From Clostridium estertheticum (GTDB lineage Bacteria > Bacillota > Clostridia > Clostridiales > Clostridiaceae): a DNA stretch of 64,000 bases. Shown here piece by piece: positions 35,988 through 44,188 of this stretch. Made by a program: the position numbers and the translations under genes. Within the stretch, counting starts at the first letter, position 1, and each line of letters opens with the position of its first letter. The stretch covers positions 2,935,001-2,999,000 of the forward strand of contig NZ_JAAMNH020000001.1 in NCBI RefSeq assembly GCF_011065935.2, read 5' to 3'. Under the pieces are notes generated by a model. It was not told where the DNA came from and did no database searches. It saw only the letters and a list, made by a program, of their open reading frames with translations.

Positions 35988-36833
35988 ATGTATAATCCAA
36001 AAGAAATTAGTGAGTTTTATAATAATTATGGAGTAAGGGAATGGGAAAGACTTAATTTATCAGCATATGATAGAATTAATTATTACCTACACATGCATTT
36101 TTTAAAAGAACATATTGGACAAGGTAAAACTGTATTGGATGCTGGATGTGGAGCAGGAAGATTTAGCATTGAAATAGCCAAATCTGGAAGTAAAGTTACA
36201 CTTTTAGATATTTCTAGTGAACAATTAAGACTGGCTGAAAGTAAATTAATAGAAGAAAATCTTGAATCTAACCTGGATGATGTTATATTAGCAGATTTAA
36301 GAGATTTATCAATGATAGAAGATAATAAATTTGATACCGTAGTATGTTATGGAGCACCATTAAATTATTTACTAGAAAATAAGGAAAAGGCTATTAATGA
36401 GCTTGTTAGAGTTACGAAAACTGGAGGCAATATACTTGTTAGTGTTAACAGCAAATGGGGAGTAATAAGAACACAATTGGGGAGAGAAGATTTTGATTAT
36501 ACATCTTTCTTTGGAAATCCCGATTATTGGTTTATAGATCAAGTAGTTAATACAGGAGATTTACCAAAGCATGAAATGGTAAATCATCCTCCAAGACATT
36601 TCTTTTATGCACAGGAGCTTGAGGACTTATTAAAGGCTGCAGGAGTAGGAAATATAATTTTAGGGGGAAGCCCATGTATAACTAGTGGATTTAGAAAAGC
36701 TACTGAGATGTTAGAAAAAGATGAAACCGCGTGGAAGACTATATTAAGATTAGAGGAAAAAGCATATTGTACAAGAACAATGGTTGATAATGGGGAGTTT
36801 TTATTGGCTAAAGGTGTAAAAAAGTGTAAATAG
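35988..36833 (+). CDS. class I SAM-dependent methyltransferase
   Basis: A 281-residue methyltransferase. VLDAGCGAGRFSIEIAKSG is motif I at about 50-68, LLDISSEQL motif II, FDTVVCYGAPLNYLL motif IV and TGGNILVSVNSKWG the next strand. A C-terminal 100-residue extension with NHPPRHFFYAQELEDLL is characteristic of this Firmicute group. AAGGGGG lies before the ATG. The acceptor is unknown. Confidence 0.85.
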   Translation: MYNPKEISEFYNNYGVREWERLNLSAYDRINYYLHMHFLKEHIGQGKTVLDAGCGAGRFSIEIAKSGSKVTLLDISSEQLRLAESKLIEENLESNLDDVILADLRDLSMIEDNKFDTVVCYGAPLNYLLENKEKAINELVRVTKTGGNILVSVNSKWGVIRTQLGREDFDYTSFFGNPDYWFIDQVVNTGDLPKHEMVNHPPRHFFYAQELEDLLKAAGVGNIILGGSPCITSGFRKATEMLEKDETAWKTILRLEEKAYCTRTMVDNGEFLLAKGVKKCK

Positions 36834-36908
36834 AGATAAGAAAAGCATAACAATAATGGGCTATTTGACAATCATCACGGAATGCTCAGTGGAAAGACGA
36901 GGGATAAT

Positions 36909-37679
36909 ATGAAAATATCAACCTACAACATATGGAACAATGATAAGGATTTTAACTCTAGGTTAGAACTGTTAATAAAAGTTATTATAGAGTTTAAGTT
37001 AGATATAATAGCTCTTCAGGAAGTCAGAAGTGAAGAGGCTGTCAAATTTATTGCTTCAAAAAGTAGCTTAAAACATTATTGTTGGCAAGCGTATCCAGAT
37101 TGTGAAGAAGGATTAGCCATCATTTCTAAATACCCAATAACGTTTAATTGGAATAATTGGAGTAATAACATAGATTTCCATAATAGTGGAGTGATAAATG
37201 TATCCATAGAAGTATGTAATAAAAAGATTGGCATTACAAATATTCACTTAGACTATAAAAGGGCATTGAATAGAGAATTTGAGATAGTAAAAATAATAAA
37301 AAGAATCGAAGATAATGAAATAAATGATTATGAGTTTATAGTTGGAGATTTTAATACTTATCCAAATTCTTCAGTACATAACTATCTTATTGGTGGTCAG
37401 TCATTACTAGGGCATAGCACCTCATTTATTGATTTATATGATAGTTATTCGGTTAGAACAAACTATAATAAAGATGTAACTTTAGATTTTTATAATAATC
37501 CTAGATGGGACGATGAGTATGCACTTGATGTCCCTGGAAGATTTGATTGGATATTACTAATGAATCCATATCCTAAAGCATATCCTCATTTAGTAGAATA
37601 CAGAGTTATAGGGAATGAAAGAGTCAACGAAATAACTCCAAGCGATCATTATGGTGTATTCTGTGAATTGAAGCTATAG
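36909..37679 (+). CDS. endonuclease/exonuclease/phosphatase family protein
   Basis: A 256-residue protein with the DNase I/APE-like fold: STYNIWNND (Asn), ALQEVRS (Glu metal ligand), TNIHLDYK (His), VGDFNTYP (Asp/Asn) and PSDHYGVF (Asp-His) occur in order. No export signal is seen. Substrates in the family include DNA, inositol phosphates and sphingomyelin. ATG 36909 is preferred over the 36882 start because CGAGGG sits upstream of it. Confidence 0.82.
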   Translation: MKISTYNIWNNDKDFNSRLELLIKVIIEFKLDIIALQEVRSEEAVKFIASKSSLKHYCWQAYPDCEEGLAIISKYPITFNWNNWSNNIDFHNSGVINVSIEVCNKKIGITNIHLDYKRALNREFEIVKIIKRIEDNEINDYEFIVGDFNTYPNSSVHNYLIGGQSLLGHSTSFIDLYDSYSVRTNYNKDVTLDFYNNPRWDDEYALDVPGRFDWILLMNPYPKAYPHLVEYRVIGNERVNEITPSDHYGVFCELKL

Positions 37680-37749
37680 TTCAAATGGAAAGGGTAAGTG
37701 TCGGTAAACATGAAAGTAAAATCTAAAAAAATCATATAAGGAGAATGCC

Positions 37750-38298
37750 ATGTTAAATATATTCCAAAATCAATTGCCAATTAAAGTATCTGATAAATAT
37801 TTAATTAGATATATAAGCAATGATGACAAAAAAGATCTTTTTCAAATATATAGTAATAAGAAAATAGCAAAGTATGTTGTACGAAAAACTCACTGTTCTA
37901 TAAAAGATACAGAGGAGTTTATACAATTAATAAAGCAGCGAATGAAAGAGGGAAATAACATATATCTAGGCATTTGTGAAGAATGTTCTCAAAAACTTAT
38001 TGGAATTATCAGGTTTCTAGAAAAAGAGGATCCAAGTACTCTATCAATTGGATATGCGCTAAATGAAGACTATTGGGGACGTGGTATAATATATACAGTA
38101 GTAAATAATTTAATTGAATTCATTAAGTTAGAGGGAACTTATAAAAGAATGCGTGCAACAGTAAAACCAGAAAATATCAACTCTCAGAAATGCGTGGAAA
38201 AGCTAGGTTTTATATTACAGGGTAAATTTAACAAAAGTGAAATTATAGATAATAAGGAAATAGAAACTGTAAGACTCTTATATTATAAGATTATATAA
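37750..38298 (+). CDS. GNAT acetyltransferase (RimJ/RimL-like)
   Basis: A 182-residue RimJ/L-type GNAT: YLIRYISNDDKKDLFQIY start, SIGYALNEDYWGRGIIYTVV with motif A, and VKPENINSQKCVEKLGF. Such enzymes acetylate ribosomal protein N-termini or small amines. AAGGAGA precedes the ATG. The last codons and the stop lie inside a 17-bp perfect inverted repeat (38271-38310). Confidence 0.86.
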   Translation: MLNIFQNQLPIKVSDKYLIRYISNDDKKDLFQIYSNKKIAKYVVRKTHCSIKDTEEFIQLIKQRMKEGNNIYLGICEECSQKLIGIIRFLEKEDPSTLSIGYALNEDYWGRGIIYTVVNNLIEFIKLEGTYKRMRATVKPENINSQKCVEKLGFILQGKFNKSEIIDNKEIETVRLLYYKII

Positions 38299-38310
38299 TA
38301 TAAGAGTCTT
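38271..38310 (+). repeat. 17-bp perfect hairpin over the GNAT stop codon
   Basis: Arm AAGACTCTTATATTATA (38271-38287), loop AGATTA, arm TATAATATAAGAGTCTT (38294-38310). The stop codon at 38296-38298 lies in the right arm. No T-tract follows, so it is not a standard terminator. Confidence 0.85.
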
Positions 38311-38358
38311 GGAAGCTTGTTTTCCATAGCTCTATAATTATATTTAAAGGGGATGTAG

Positions 38359-39750
38359 ATAATTCTTATAATTAGTATCATTATTACGTTACTTATAACT
38401 GGAATAATTGGTTATTTATCAAAGTCAAAGGTTAAAACATCTAAGGATTTTATATCAGGTGGAAATAAACTTGGAGTCATGGGTGTTACAAGTATGCTTA
38501 TGGGATCAATAATAGGTGGGGCATCTACTGTAGGAACTGCTCAGATGGCATATAATCGAGGGATTGGAGCAGTATGGTTTATATTTGGACTTTCTATTGC
38601 AAGTATAATGTTGGGACTATTTTATTCAAAACAGGTAGATAAAAAATCTACAGAAACAATTCCTCAGATAATAGGAAATACATATGGTAAAAAAGCAAGA
38701 ACAGCATCAAGTATTTTATTGTCCCTAGGAATGTTTATTCATATTAATGGGCAGATTATAGCCTGTACTGCCTTGTTTACGGTAGTATTTGGTATGAGTA
38801 TTACTAAAACCGCAGTAATTGTTGTATCTCTGCTTGTAGCCTACGTAGTATTTGGGGGCTTTTGGGGAAGTACAATGGTGGGTGCGGTAAAGACAATTCT
38901 TCTATATGGGACAAGTATTATATGTGGCTTATTACTAATATTTAAGTTCAATGGAATTAGAGACATAACTTCTGTATTGCCACAAGAACCTTGGTTTAAT
39001 TTGTTTAGTGGTGGAGTATCATCGGATTTAGCCTCTGGAATATCTACAATAGTGGGGGTATTATCAACTCAAACTTATTTTCAAGCTATAATGGCAGGAA
39101 AGAATTCTAAAACATCAAGAAGAAGTGCTTTTTTAGTAGCATTCTTAGTTTTTCCAATTGGAATTGTATGTACAATGATTGGCATGTATATGAGGATTCA
39201 TTATCCGAGTATTGCTCCAAGTGAAGCCTTTCCATTGTTTCTTATTAATTATTTAAACCCTGTTTTCGGAGGAGTATGCATCGCAACTGTATTGATTTCA
39301 TCTATAGCAACAGGCGCAGGCCTCACTTTAGGAATTGCAACTATGTTTGTTAGAGACATTTATAATCAATGTATAAATAAAAATGCAGGAGATAAAAAAC
39401 AGCTTTATATCTTGAGAGGAACTATTGTTTTTATTGGAATTATGACTTTAATAATAGTAATAAATAATAGTGATTCTATGATACTTAATTGGGGATTCCT
39501 TTCTATGATTTTTAGAGCTACGCCAATTTTTATTCCTGTTGTTGTAGCAATATTTTTTAGAGACAAGATAAGAATTGAAGCAGGTATCTATTCTATAATA
39601 GCGGGGCCGTTAGCTAGTTTAATATGGATTTTATTAGGCTATGAAAAAATGAATTCAATATATATAGGGTTAACAGTTAGTATTTTGGTACTTCTGGGTA
39701 TGAGTAAATTTTATAGATTTAAACGAGGTATTGATGGTACATTACAATAA
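38359..39750 (+). CDS. sodium/solute symporter (SSS family), unusual start
   Basis: A membrane transporter of the SSS family with about 12-13 hydrophobic segments. The first ATG in frame (38479) would delete the first helix, but the frame is open upstream to ATA at 38359 and encodes a normal first helix (IILIISIIITLLITGIIGY) and the family-typical KVKTSKDFISGGNKLG. AAAGGGG lies 6-7 bases before this ATA, just where a start codon belongs; an ATG at 38353 is followed at once by TAG. Either AUA initiation is used or the start has mutated. Total length would be 463 residues. The substrate is unknown. Confidence 0.78.
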   Translation: MILIISIIITLLITGIIGYLSKSKVKTSKDFISGGNKLGVMGVTSMLMGSIIGGASTVGTAQMAYNRGIGAVWFIFGLSIASIMLGLFYSKQVDKKSTETIPQIIGNTYGKKARTASSILLSLGMFIHINGQIIACTALFTVVFGMSITKTAVIVVSLLVAYVVFGGFWGSTMVGAVKTILLYGTSIICGLLLIFKFNGIRDITSVLPQEPWFNLFSGGVSSDLASGISTIVGVLSTQTYFQAIMAGKNSKTSRRSAFLVAFLVFPIGIVCTMIGMYMRIHYPSIAPSEAFPLFLINYLNPVFGGVCIATVLISSIATGAGLTLGIATMFVRDIYNQCINKNAGDKKQLYILRGTIVFIGIMTLIIVINNSDSMILNWGFLSMIFRATPIFIPVVVAIFFRDKIRIEAGIYSIIAGPLASLIWILLGYEKMNSIYIGLTVSILVLLGMSKFYRFKRGIDGTLQ

Positions 39751-39770
39751 AAATATTGGGGGTGATGTCA

Positions 39771-40150
39771 ATGTGGTCTGATTTAAGTGATATTTGGAAG
39801 GAATCCTTTAGCTTAGCTTGGGAATCATTTAACAAGAATACAATTCCAATTGGTGCAGTTATAGTTGATTCACAAGATAATATTATTGCATGGGGAAGGA
39901 ATAGGATTTATGATGAATCAAGTAAAAATTTCAAATATGTTTGCAAGCCTCTTATGAATACATTAGAAATCATAACAGAATAGAAGAAATATTTGATTCA
40001 TGGAGAGCCTACTGCAGTGATGGTGTTGATTTAGCAAAGAGGTTATATGAGGATGGATACTTCAAAGATGCACTGTGTATAAATAAGCCTATTAATGAAG
40101 TTTATGATGAAATAATTACTTACTATAAAGAAGGCATTTCTGAGCTCTGA
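39771..40150 (+). pseudogene. nucleoside deaminase with its catalytic centre deleted
   Basis: The N-terminus (39771-about 39940) reads like a tRNA/nucleoside deaminase: WSDLSDIWKESFSLAWESF, IPIGAVIVDS, AWGRNRIYDESSKN. It then jumps, out of frame, to a typical deaminase C-terminus ASYEYIRNHNRIEEIFDSW...WRAYCSDG ending at 40150. The HAE and PCxxC zinc motifs between them are gone. Loss of the middle with both ends kept repeats what is seen for the HAD gene at 9164. Confidence 0.8.
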
Positions 40151-40171
40151 TAAATATGAGGGGGAATTAAA

Positions 40172-40438
40172 ATGATAGAATCAAGATGTGGTATTGATTG
40201 CTCATTATGTGAATATAAAGAATCTACTGGTTGTATGGGTTGTGTTAATATAGAAAAGCCATTTTGGGGAGAAAAATGCCCTGTAAAGTCCTGTTGTGAA
40301 AGTAAAGAACTACTGCATTGTGGTGTATGCGAAACTTTCCCCTGTGATTTATTAAATAGTTTTGCATATGACAAGGAACAAGGAGATAATGGTATGAGAA
40401 TAGAACGATGTAAAAAGTGGGCAAGTCAGTGCAAATAA
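40172..40438 (+). CDS. DUF3795 cysteine-rich protein
   Basis: An 88-residue Cys-rich protein. CGIDCSLCEY, GCMGC, CPVKSCC, HCGVCETFPCD and CKKWASQC give 14 Cys in regular CxxC-like pairs, the DUF3795 pattern, probably a zinc or Fe-S binding protein. A GAGGGGG ribosome binding site precedes the ATG. No function is known to me. Confidence 0.82.
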   Translation: MIESRCGIDCSLCEYKESTGCMGCVNIEKPFWGEKCPVKSCCESKELLHCGVCETFPCDLLNSFAYDKEQGDNGMRIERCKKWASQCK

Positions 40439-40478
40439 TCCAAATCAGCTTTATAATATTAGTAGGAAGGGGCTTAAA

Positions 40479-40811
40479 ATGGAACCTTTTACAGAACGAG
40501 TTGTAGAAATCATAAGAGACATTCCTAAAGGTAAGGTGATGACATACGGTCAAATTGCAGCCCTGGCTGGAAGCCCCAGAGGGGCTAGGCAGGTAGTTAG
40601 AGTGCTTCATACCTTAAGTGAAAAATATAAACTACCTTGGCATAGAGTTATAAATTCAAAAGGGGAGATAAGCATAGTGGACTATGAGTCTCGTAATTTA
40701 CAAAAGGAACTTCTTGAAAGCGAAGGGGTGACATTCACTAAACATAACACTATAAATCTAAATGAATTTCAATCTCATGGACACAATGGCTTTATGGAGT
40801 TCGGATTTTAA
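40479..40811 (+). CDS. alkyltransferase-like (ATL) protein
   Basis: A 110-residue protein of the MGMT DNA-binding domain family. IPKGKVMTYGQIAALAGSPR is the helix-turn-helix region and PWHRVI replaces the methyl-accepting PCHRV Cys by Trp, the hallmark of ATL proteins, which bind O6-alkylguanine in DNA and flag it for nucleotide excision repair. GGAAGGGG precedes the ATG. It is the last plus-strand gene of the array. Confidence 0.88.
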   Translation: MEPFTERVVEIIRDIPKGKVMTYGQIAALAGSPRGARQVVRVLHTLSEKYKLPWHRVINSKGEISIVDYESRNLQKELLESEGVTFTKHNTINLNEFQSHGHNGFMEFGF

Positions 40812-40840
40812 GCCATAAATACTTAGAATAAAGCAATCAA

Positions 40841-40875
40841 AAATACTCCATAATAATTTATGGAGTATTTTTTCT
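40841..40875 (+). terminator. bidirectional rho-independent terminator
   Basis: A 13-bp perfect stem AAATACTCCATAA / TTATGGAGTATTT with loop TAAT. T-tracts follow on both strands, so it closes the plus-strand array and the convergent DUF378 gene. Confidence 0.92.
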
Positions 40876-40917
40876 ATAAATATTATGCTAATACAGATAA
40901 TATTATAAAAGTAGAAG

Positions 40918-41124
40918 CTAAATTTTTTTATTCCTATATATGAAAACAATAATATTTACAGCAGATAATCCTACTAAAATATATATTGCTCTAGCAAGGA
41001 ATGGAACAGATCCAAAGATAAAACTAACTAAATTGAAATTCAATAATCCTAAAAGTCCCCAGTTTAATGCACCCACCAATACAAATATAAATGAAAGTTT
41101 GTCCATCATATTAAGTTTATACAT
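40918..41124 (-). CDS. DUF378 membrane protein
   Basis: A 68-residue protein with two hydrophobic helices (FIFVLVGALNWGLLGLL and AIYILVGLSAVNIIVFIY) and the LNWGL motif of the DUF378 family. The start is placed at 41124 because GGGGGG lies 6-7 bases upstream on this strand. It converges on the array terminator and diverges from purB. It is a common small clostridial membrane protein with unknown role. Confidence 0.85.
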   Translation of the reverse strand: MYKLNMMDKLSFIFVLVGALNWGLLGLLNFNLVSFIFGSVPFLARAIYILVGLSAVNIIVFIYRNKKI

Positions 41125-41313
41125 AATTCCCCCCAAACTATTATAATTGTTATACTTGTTTAAATTATATTAGAAATATTTTATTTTAGAACTATTTAAT
41201 TATTTCTTTAAAACGTATATAATATCAAGGTGGATAAATTTATGTACTAAAAAATATTTCGGAATGTACAAATGAAATATACGAACATTTTCATTACTAT
41301 TAGCAATATTGTA

Positions 41314-41322
41314 TGTTATAAT
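41314..41322 (+). promoter_or_regulatory. purB promoter, extended -10
   Basis: TGTTATAAT is an extended -10 element (TGn before TATAAT) 50 bases before purB. The -35 about 17 bases upstream (TTACTA) is weak, as expected for extended -10 promoters. Confidence 0.6.
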
Positions 41323-41371
41323 ATGAATGAAATTTGTTTTATAATTTAATACGTACGTATGGAGGCAAAAT

Positions 41372-42802
41372 ATGAGAAATTCTTATAATACACCGTTAAA
41401 CAGTAGATATGCATCAAAAGAGATGAGTTATTTATTTTCAGATGACATGAAATTTAAAACTTGGAGAAAGCTTTGGGTTGCATTAGCTGAGGGTGAAAGG
41501 TTACTAGGCATTAATATTACGCAGGCTCAAGTTGAAGAACTTAGGTCTTTTGTGGATGACATTAATTATGAAGTAGCGGAAGAAAAGGAAAAAGAAATAA
41601 GACACGATGTAATGAGCCATGTATATGCATATGGGGTTCAATGTCCGAGTGCTAAGGGAATTATTCATCTAGGAGCTACAAGCTGCTATGTGGGCGATAA
41701 CACTGATTTAATTGTAATGAAAAAAGCATTATTATTAATTAAAAAGAAACTAATTAATGTAATAAGTAAATCCTCGACATTTGCAACAAAGTATAAAGAT
41801 GTGCCTACTTTGGGTTTTACTCATTTACAACCAGCTCAATTAACTACTGTAGGTAAAAGAGCAACTCTTTGGATTCAAGAATTAATAATGGACCTGGAAA
41901 ATTTGGAATTTGTAATAGATAAAATTAAACTGCTAGGAGTCAAAGGAACAACAGGAACACAGGCAAGTTTTATGAATTTATTTGAAAATGATGAGAAGAA
42001 AGTAAAAGACTTAGATAAATATGTAGCAAATAAAATGGGTTTTGAAAATACGTACCCAGTAACTGGTCAAACCTATTCTAGAAAAGTAGATTCTATAATA
42101 TTAAATACACTTTCAGAAATAGCTCAAAGCGCTTATAAATTTAGTAATGATTTAAGATTACTTCAAAGTATGAAAGAAGTAGAAGAGCCTTTTGAAAAGA
42201 GTCAAATTGGATCCTCTGCAATGGCATACAAAAGAAATCCTATGCGTTCTGAGAGAATTAGTTCACTCGCAAGATATATTATAATTGATGCATTAAACCC
42301 AGCTATAACAGCTTCAACACAATGGTTTGAAAGAACGTTAGATGATTCAGCTAATAAGAGAATATCAGTAGCTGAGGCATTCCTCGCCCTTGATGGAGTA
42401 CTAAATCTATATATGAATATAGCAGGAAATATGGTAGTATATGAAAAAGTAATTACTGCTCATGTAAACAGTGAGCTTCCATTTATGGCTACAGAAAATA
42501 TTCTTATGGAAGCAGTTAAGAGGGGCGGGGACAGACAAGAGCTACATGAAAGCATTAGAGTTCATTCTATGGCTGCAGCAAGGCGTGTTAAAGAAGAAGG
42601 CTTAAATAATGATCTTATAGAAAGAATTATAAAGGATGATAGCTTTAAGATGTCAAAAGAAGAGATTCTAGCAGTAATTGACCCAATTAAATTTATAGGT
42701 AGAGCTCCAAGTCAAGTTGTGGACTTTATTGAGGAATATGTAAATCCAATATTAGAAGCGAACAAAGACGCTTTAGGTGTAGAAACTTCTATAAACGTAT
42801 AA
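41372..42802 (+). CDS. purB: adenylosuccinate lyase
   Basis: A 476-residue fumarase/aspartase superfamily enzyme that converts SAICAR to AICAR and adenylosuccinate to AMP in purine synthesis. The signature loop GSSAMAYKRNPMRSERI (about 287-303) contains the mobile catalytic Ser; HDVMSHVYAYG and GFTHLQPAQLTT are the other conserved active-site segments. The length and the Arg/Ser layout fit the eukaryote-like longer PurB common in clostridia. Start ATG 41372 has GGAGG 8-9 bases upstream. It is followed by a hairpin at 42853. Confidence 0.95.
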   Translation: MRNSYNTPLNSRYASKEMSYLFSDDMKFKTWRKLWVALAEGERLLGINITQAQVEELRSFVDDINYEVAEEKEKEIRHDVMSHVYAYGVQCPSAKGIIHLGATSCYVGDNTDLIVMKKALLLIKKKLINVISKSSTFATKYKDVPTLGFTHLQPAQLTTVGKRATLWIQELIMDLENLEFVIDKIKLLGVKGTTGTQASFMNLFENDEKKVKDLDKYVANKMGFENTYPVTGQTYSRKVDSIILNTLSEIAQSAYKFSNDLRLLQSMKEVEEPFEKSQIGSSAMAYKRNPMRSERISSLARYIIIDALNPAITASTQWFERTLDDSANKRISVAEAFLALDGVLNLYMNIAGNMVVYEKVITAHVNSELPFMATENILMEAVKRGGDRQELHESIRVHSMAAARRVKEEGLNNDLIERIIKDDSFKMSKEEILAVIDPIKFIGRAPSQVVDFIEEYVNPILEANKDALGVETSINV

Positions 42803-42852
42803 TCATAGATATCAGTAAGAGGTACATTTAAAAAGAAGCCAAATTAGGCTAT

Positions 42853-42887
42853 AAGAAGCTATCAGTAATTAAAACTGGTAGCTTCTT
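42853..42887 (+). terminator. purB downstream hairpin, probable terminator
   Basis: A 14-bp stem AAGAAGCTATCAGT / ACTGGTAGCTTCTT (one G-T pair) with a 7-base loop. The T-tract is weak (TTAATGTT), so termination may be partial. Confidence 0.6.
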
Positions 42888-43015
42888 AATGTTAGTCATA
42901 ATTTTAACTGAAAAAATATAGATTATGTTGTAAATTAAATAAATTTATAATTAAGAAAAAAAATAAATTAAATTACTTTTGAAAAAAAGAAGGATTTTGA
43001 CCCCCTCTTGTAGAA

Positions 43016-43061
43016 TAATAATGTCGTGAAATGTAAGTTTCACGACATTATTACGTTTTTT
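43016..43061 (+). promoter_or_regulatory. perfect 16-6-16 dyad and T-tract before the recombinase
   Basis: Arms TAATAATGTCGTGAAA and TTTCACGACATTATTA are exact inverted repeats around TGTAAG. ACG and six T (43056-43061) follow, and GGAGG of the recombinase begins at once at 43062. It can act as an attenuator/terminator in the recombinase leader, or as a binding site; the inner 11-6-11 spacing equals that of dif-type Xer sites. Confidence 0.75.
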
Positions 43062-43071
43062 GGAGGTACCT

Positions 43072-44070
43072 ATGAAATCTGATATAAATAATATTTATAA
43101 CAATGAATTGCCCCAGTTTCTAAATGATTATTTTAATTATTTAGCTACTATTAAAGGCTCTTCTCTAGCTACTATTGTTGCATACACTGCAGACTTATCA
43201 TTATTACTAAAGTTTTTGAAAATGTATAAAGGTTTAGTACCCGCAGATAAAGCCTTGCACATTGAGGAAATTAGTATTAATGACCTAACTCTAGATACTT
43301 TAAAAACCCTTACACTGCAGGACTTATATGCCTTCGTATCCTATCTTGGAAAGTCTAGGGCTAATGGGAACTATGCGAAAGCAAGAAAAATTGCTGCTAT
43401 AAAGTCCCTATTCAAATATTTAACCACTAAAGCCAAAGTGCTAAATATAGACCCCACAATAGATCTGGAGTCACCCAAATTAGGCAAGCGAAGCCCCGTT
43501 TTCTTAACCTTAGATGAAAGCAAGTCTCTACTAGATGCTACAACATCTAGAGATAGGCATTCTATCAGAGATCATAGTATGATTACACTATTTTTGAATT
43601 GTGGTCTCAGACTATCGGAGCTTTGTAGTATAAATATCTCTGATATGAAAAGTGATACCTTATCTATTATTGGAAAAGGAAATAAAGAACGAACCATATA
43701 TTTAAACAAAGCTTCATTGAAGGCAATTTACGAGTATTTACCTGTTAGAAATGCAGACAATGAAAAAATTCATGTTGAAGATAAAGATGCCCTTTTTATC
43801 AGTGGAAAATATGGAAGAATTAACAAGAGAACTGTAGAAAGAATTGTAAAAAAACATATAGGAAATGCAGGCCTTAATAAAGATAAATATACGCCTCATA
43901 AATTAAGGCATACTTCAGCCACTCTTATGTATAAGTATGGCAACGTTGATATTAGAAGTCTTCAAGAAATTTTAGGTCATGAAAATATATCTACTACACA
44001 AATATATACTCACGTAGATAATGATAAATTAAGAAATGCAGTTAAATCAAACCCACTTTCTGATGAATAA
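43072..44070 (+). CDS. Xer-like tyrosine recombinase
   Basis: A 332-residue site-specific recombinase. The N-terminal SAM-like DNA-binding domain spans about 10-125. All catalytic residues are visible: Arg in NCGLRLSELC, Lys in GKGNKERTIYL, His-x-x-Arg in HKLRHTSATL, His in ILGHENISTTQ and the nucleophile Tyr in QIYTHV. It lacks the extra helix insert that marks integron integrases. The start at 43072 has TTGGAGGT upstream. Its position near lexA suggests a conserved chromosomal Xer-family gene rather than a mobile-element integrase, but its target site is not known. Confidence 0.9.
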   Translation: MKSDINNIYNNELPQFLNDYFNYLATIKGSSLATIVAYTADLSLLLKFLKMYKGLVPADKALHIEEISINDLTLDTLKTLTLQDLYAFVSYLGKSRANGNYAKARKIAAIKSLFKYLTTKAKVLNIDPTIDLESPKLGKRSPVFLTLDESKSLLDATTSRDRHSIRDHSMITLFLNCGLRLSELCSINISDMKSDTLSIIGKGNKERTIYLNKASLKAIYEYLPVRNADNEKIHVEDKDALFISGKYGRINKRTVERIVKKHIGNAGLNKDKYTPHKLRHTSATLMYKYGNVDIRSLQEILGHENISTTQIYTHVDNDKLRNAVKSNPLSDE

Positions 44071-44097
44071 AAAAAAATATATATTACTAGAATTGTT

Positions 44098-44135
44098 AAA
44101 ATGGCCCCCACTTTCTCAAAATTGGGGACCATTTT
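44098..44135 (+). terminator. hairpin between convergent genes
   Basis: Stem AAAATGGCCCCCA / TGGGGACCATTTT, 13 bp with one G-T pair, between the recombinase and the convergent Cys-rich gene. There is no long T-run, but A/T-rich flanks are present on both sides. Confidence 0.6.
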
Positions 44136-44188
44136 AAAAGTAATTTTATGTAGTATATACTTTAGATTCTATTAAAGGATTAAAATTA

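Noticed and set aside
40245..40610. Minus-strand ORF of 121 codons
   Set aside because: It spans the DUF3795 gene and the start of the ATL gene on the other strand. Those have clear motifs and ribosome binding sites; the antisense frame has neither.
43072..44070. Integron integrase (IntI)
   Set aside because: The protein has all tyrosine-recombinase residues, but between the Lys and His-x-x-Arg motifs there is no extra IntI-specific insert, it is not divergent from the array and lies at its distal end next to lexA. It is better called a Xer-like recombinase.
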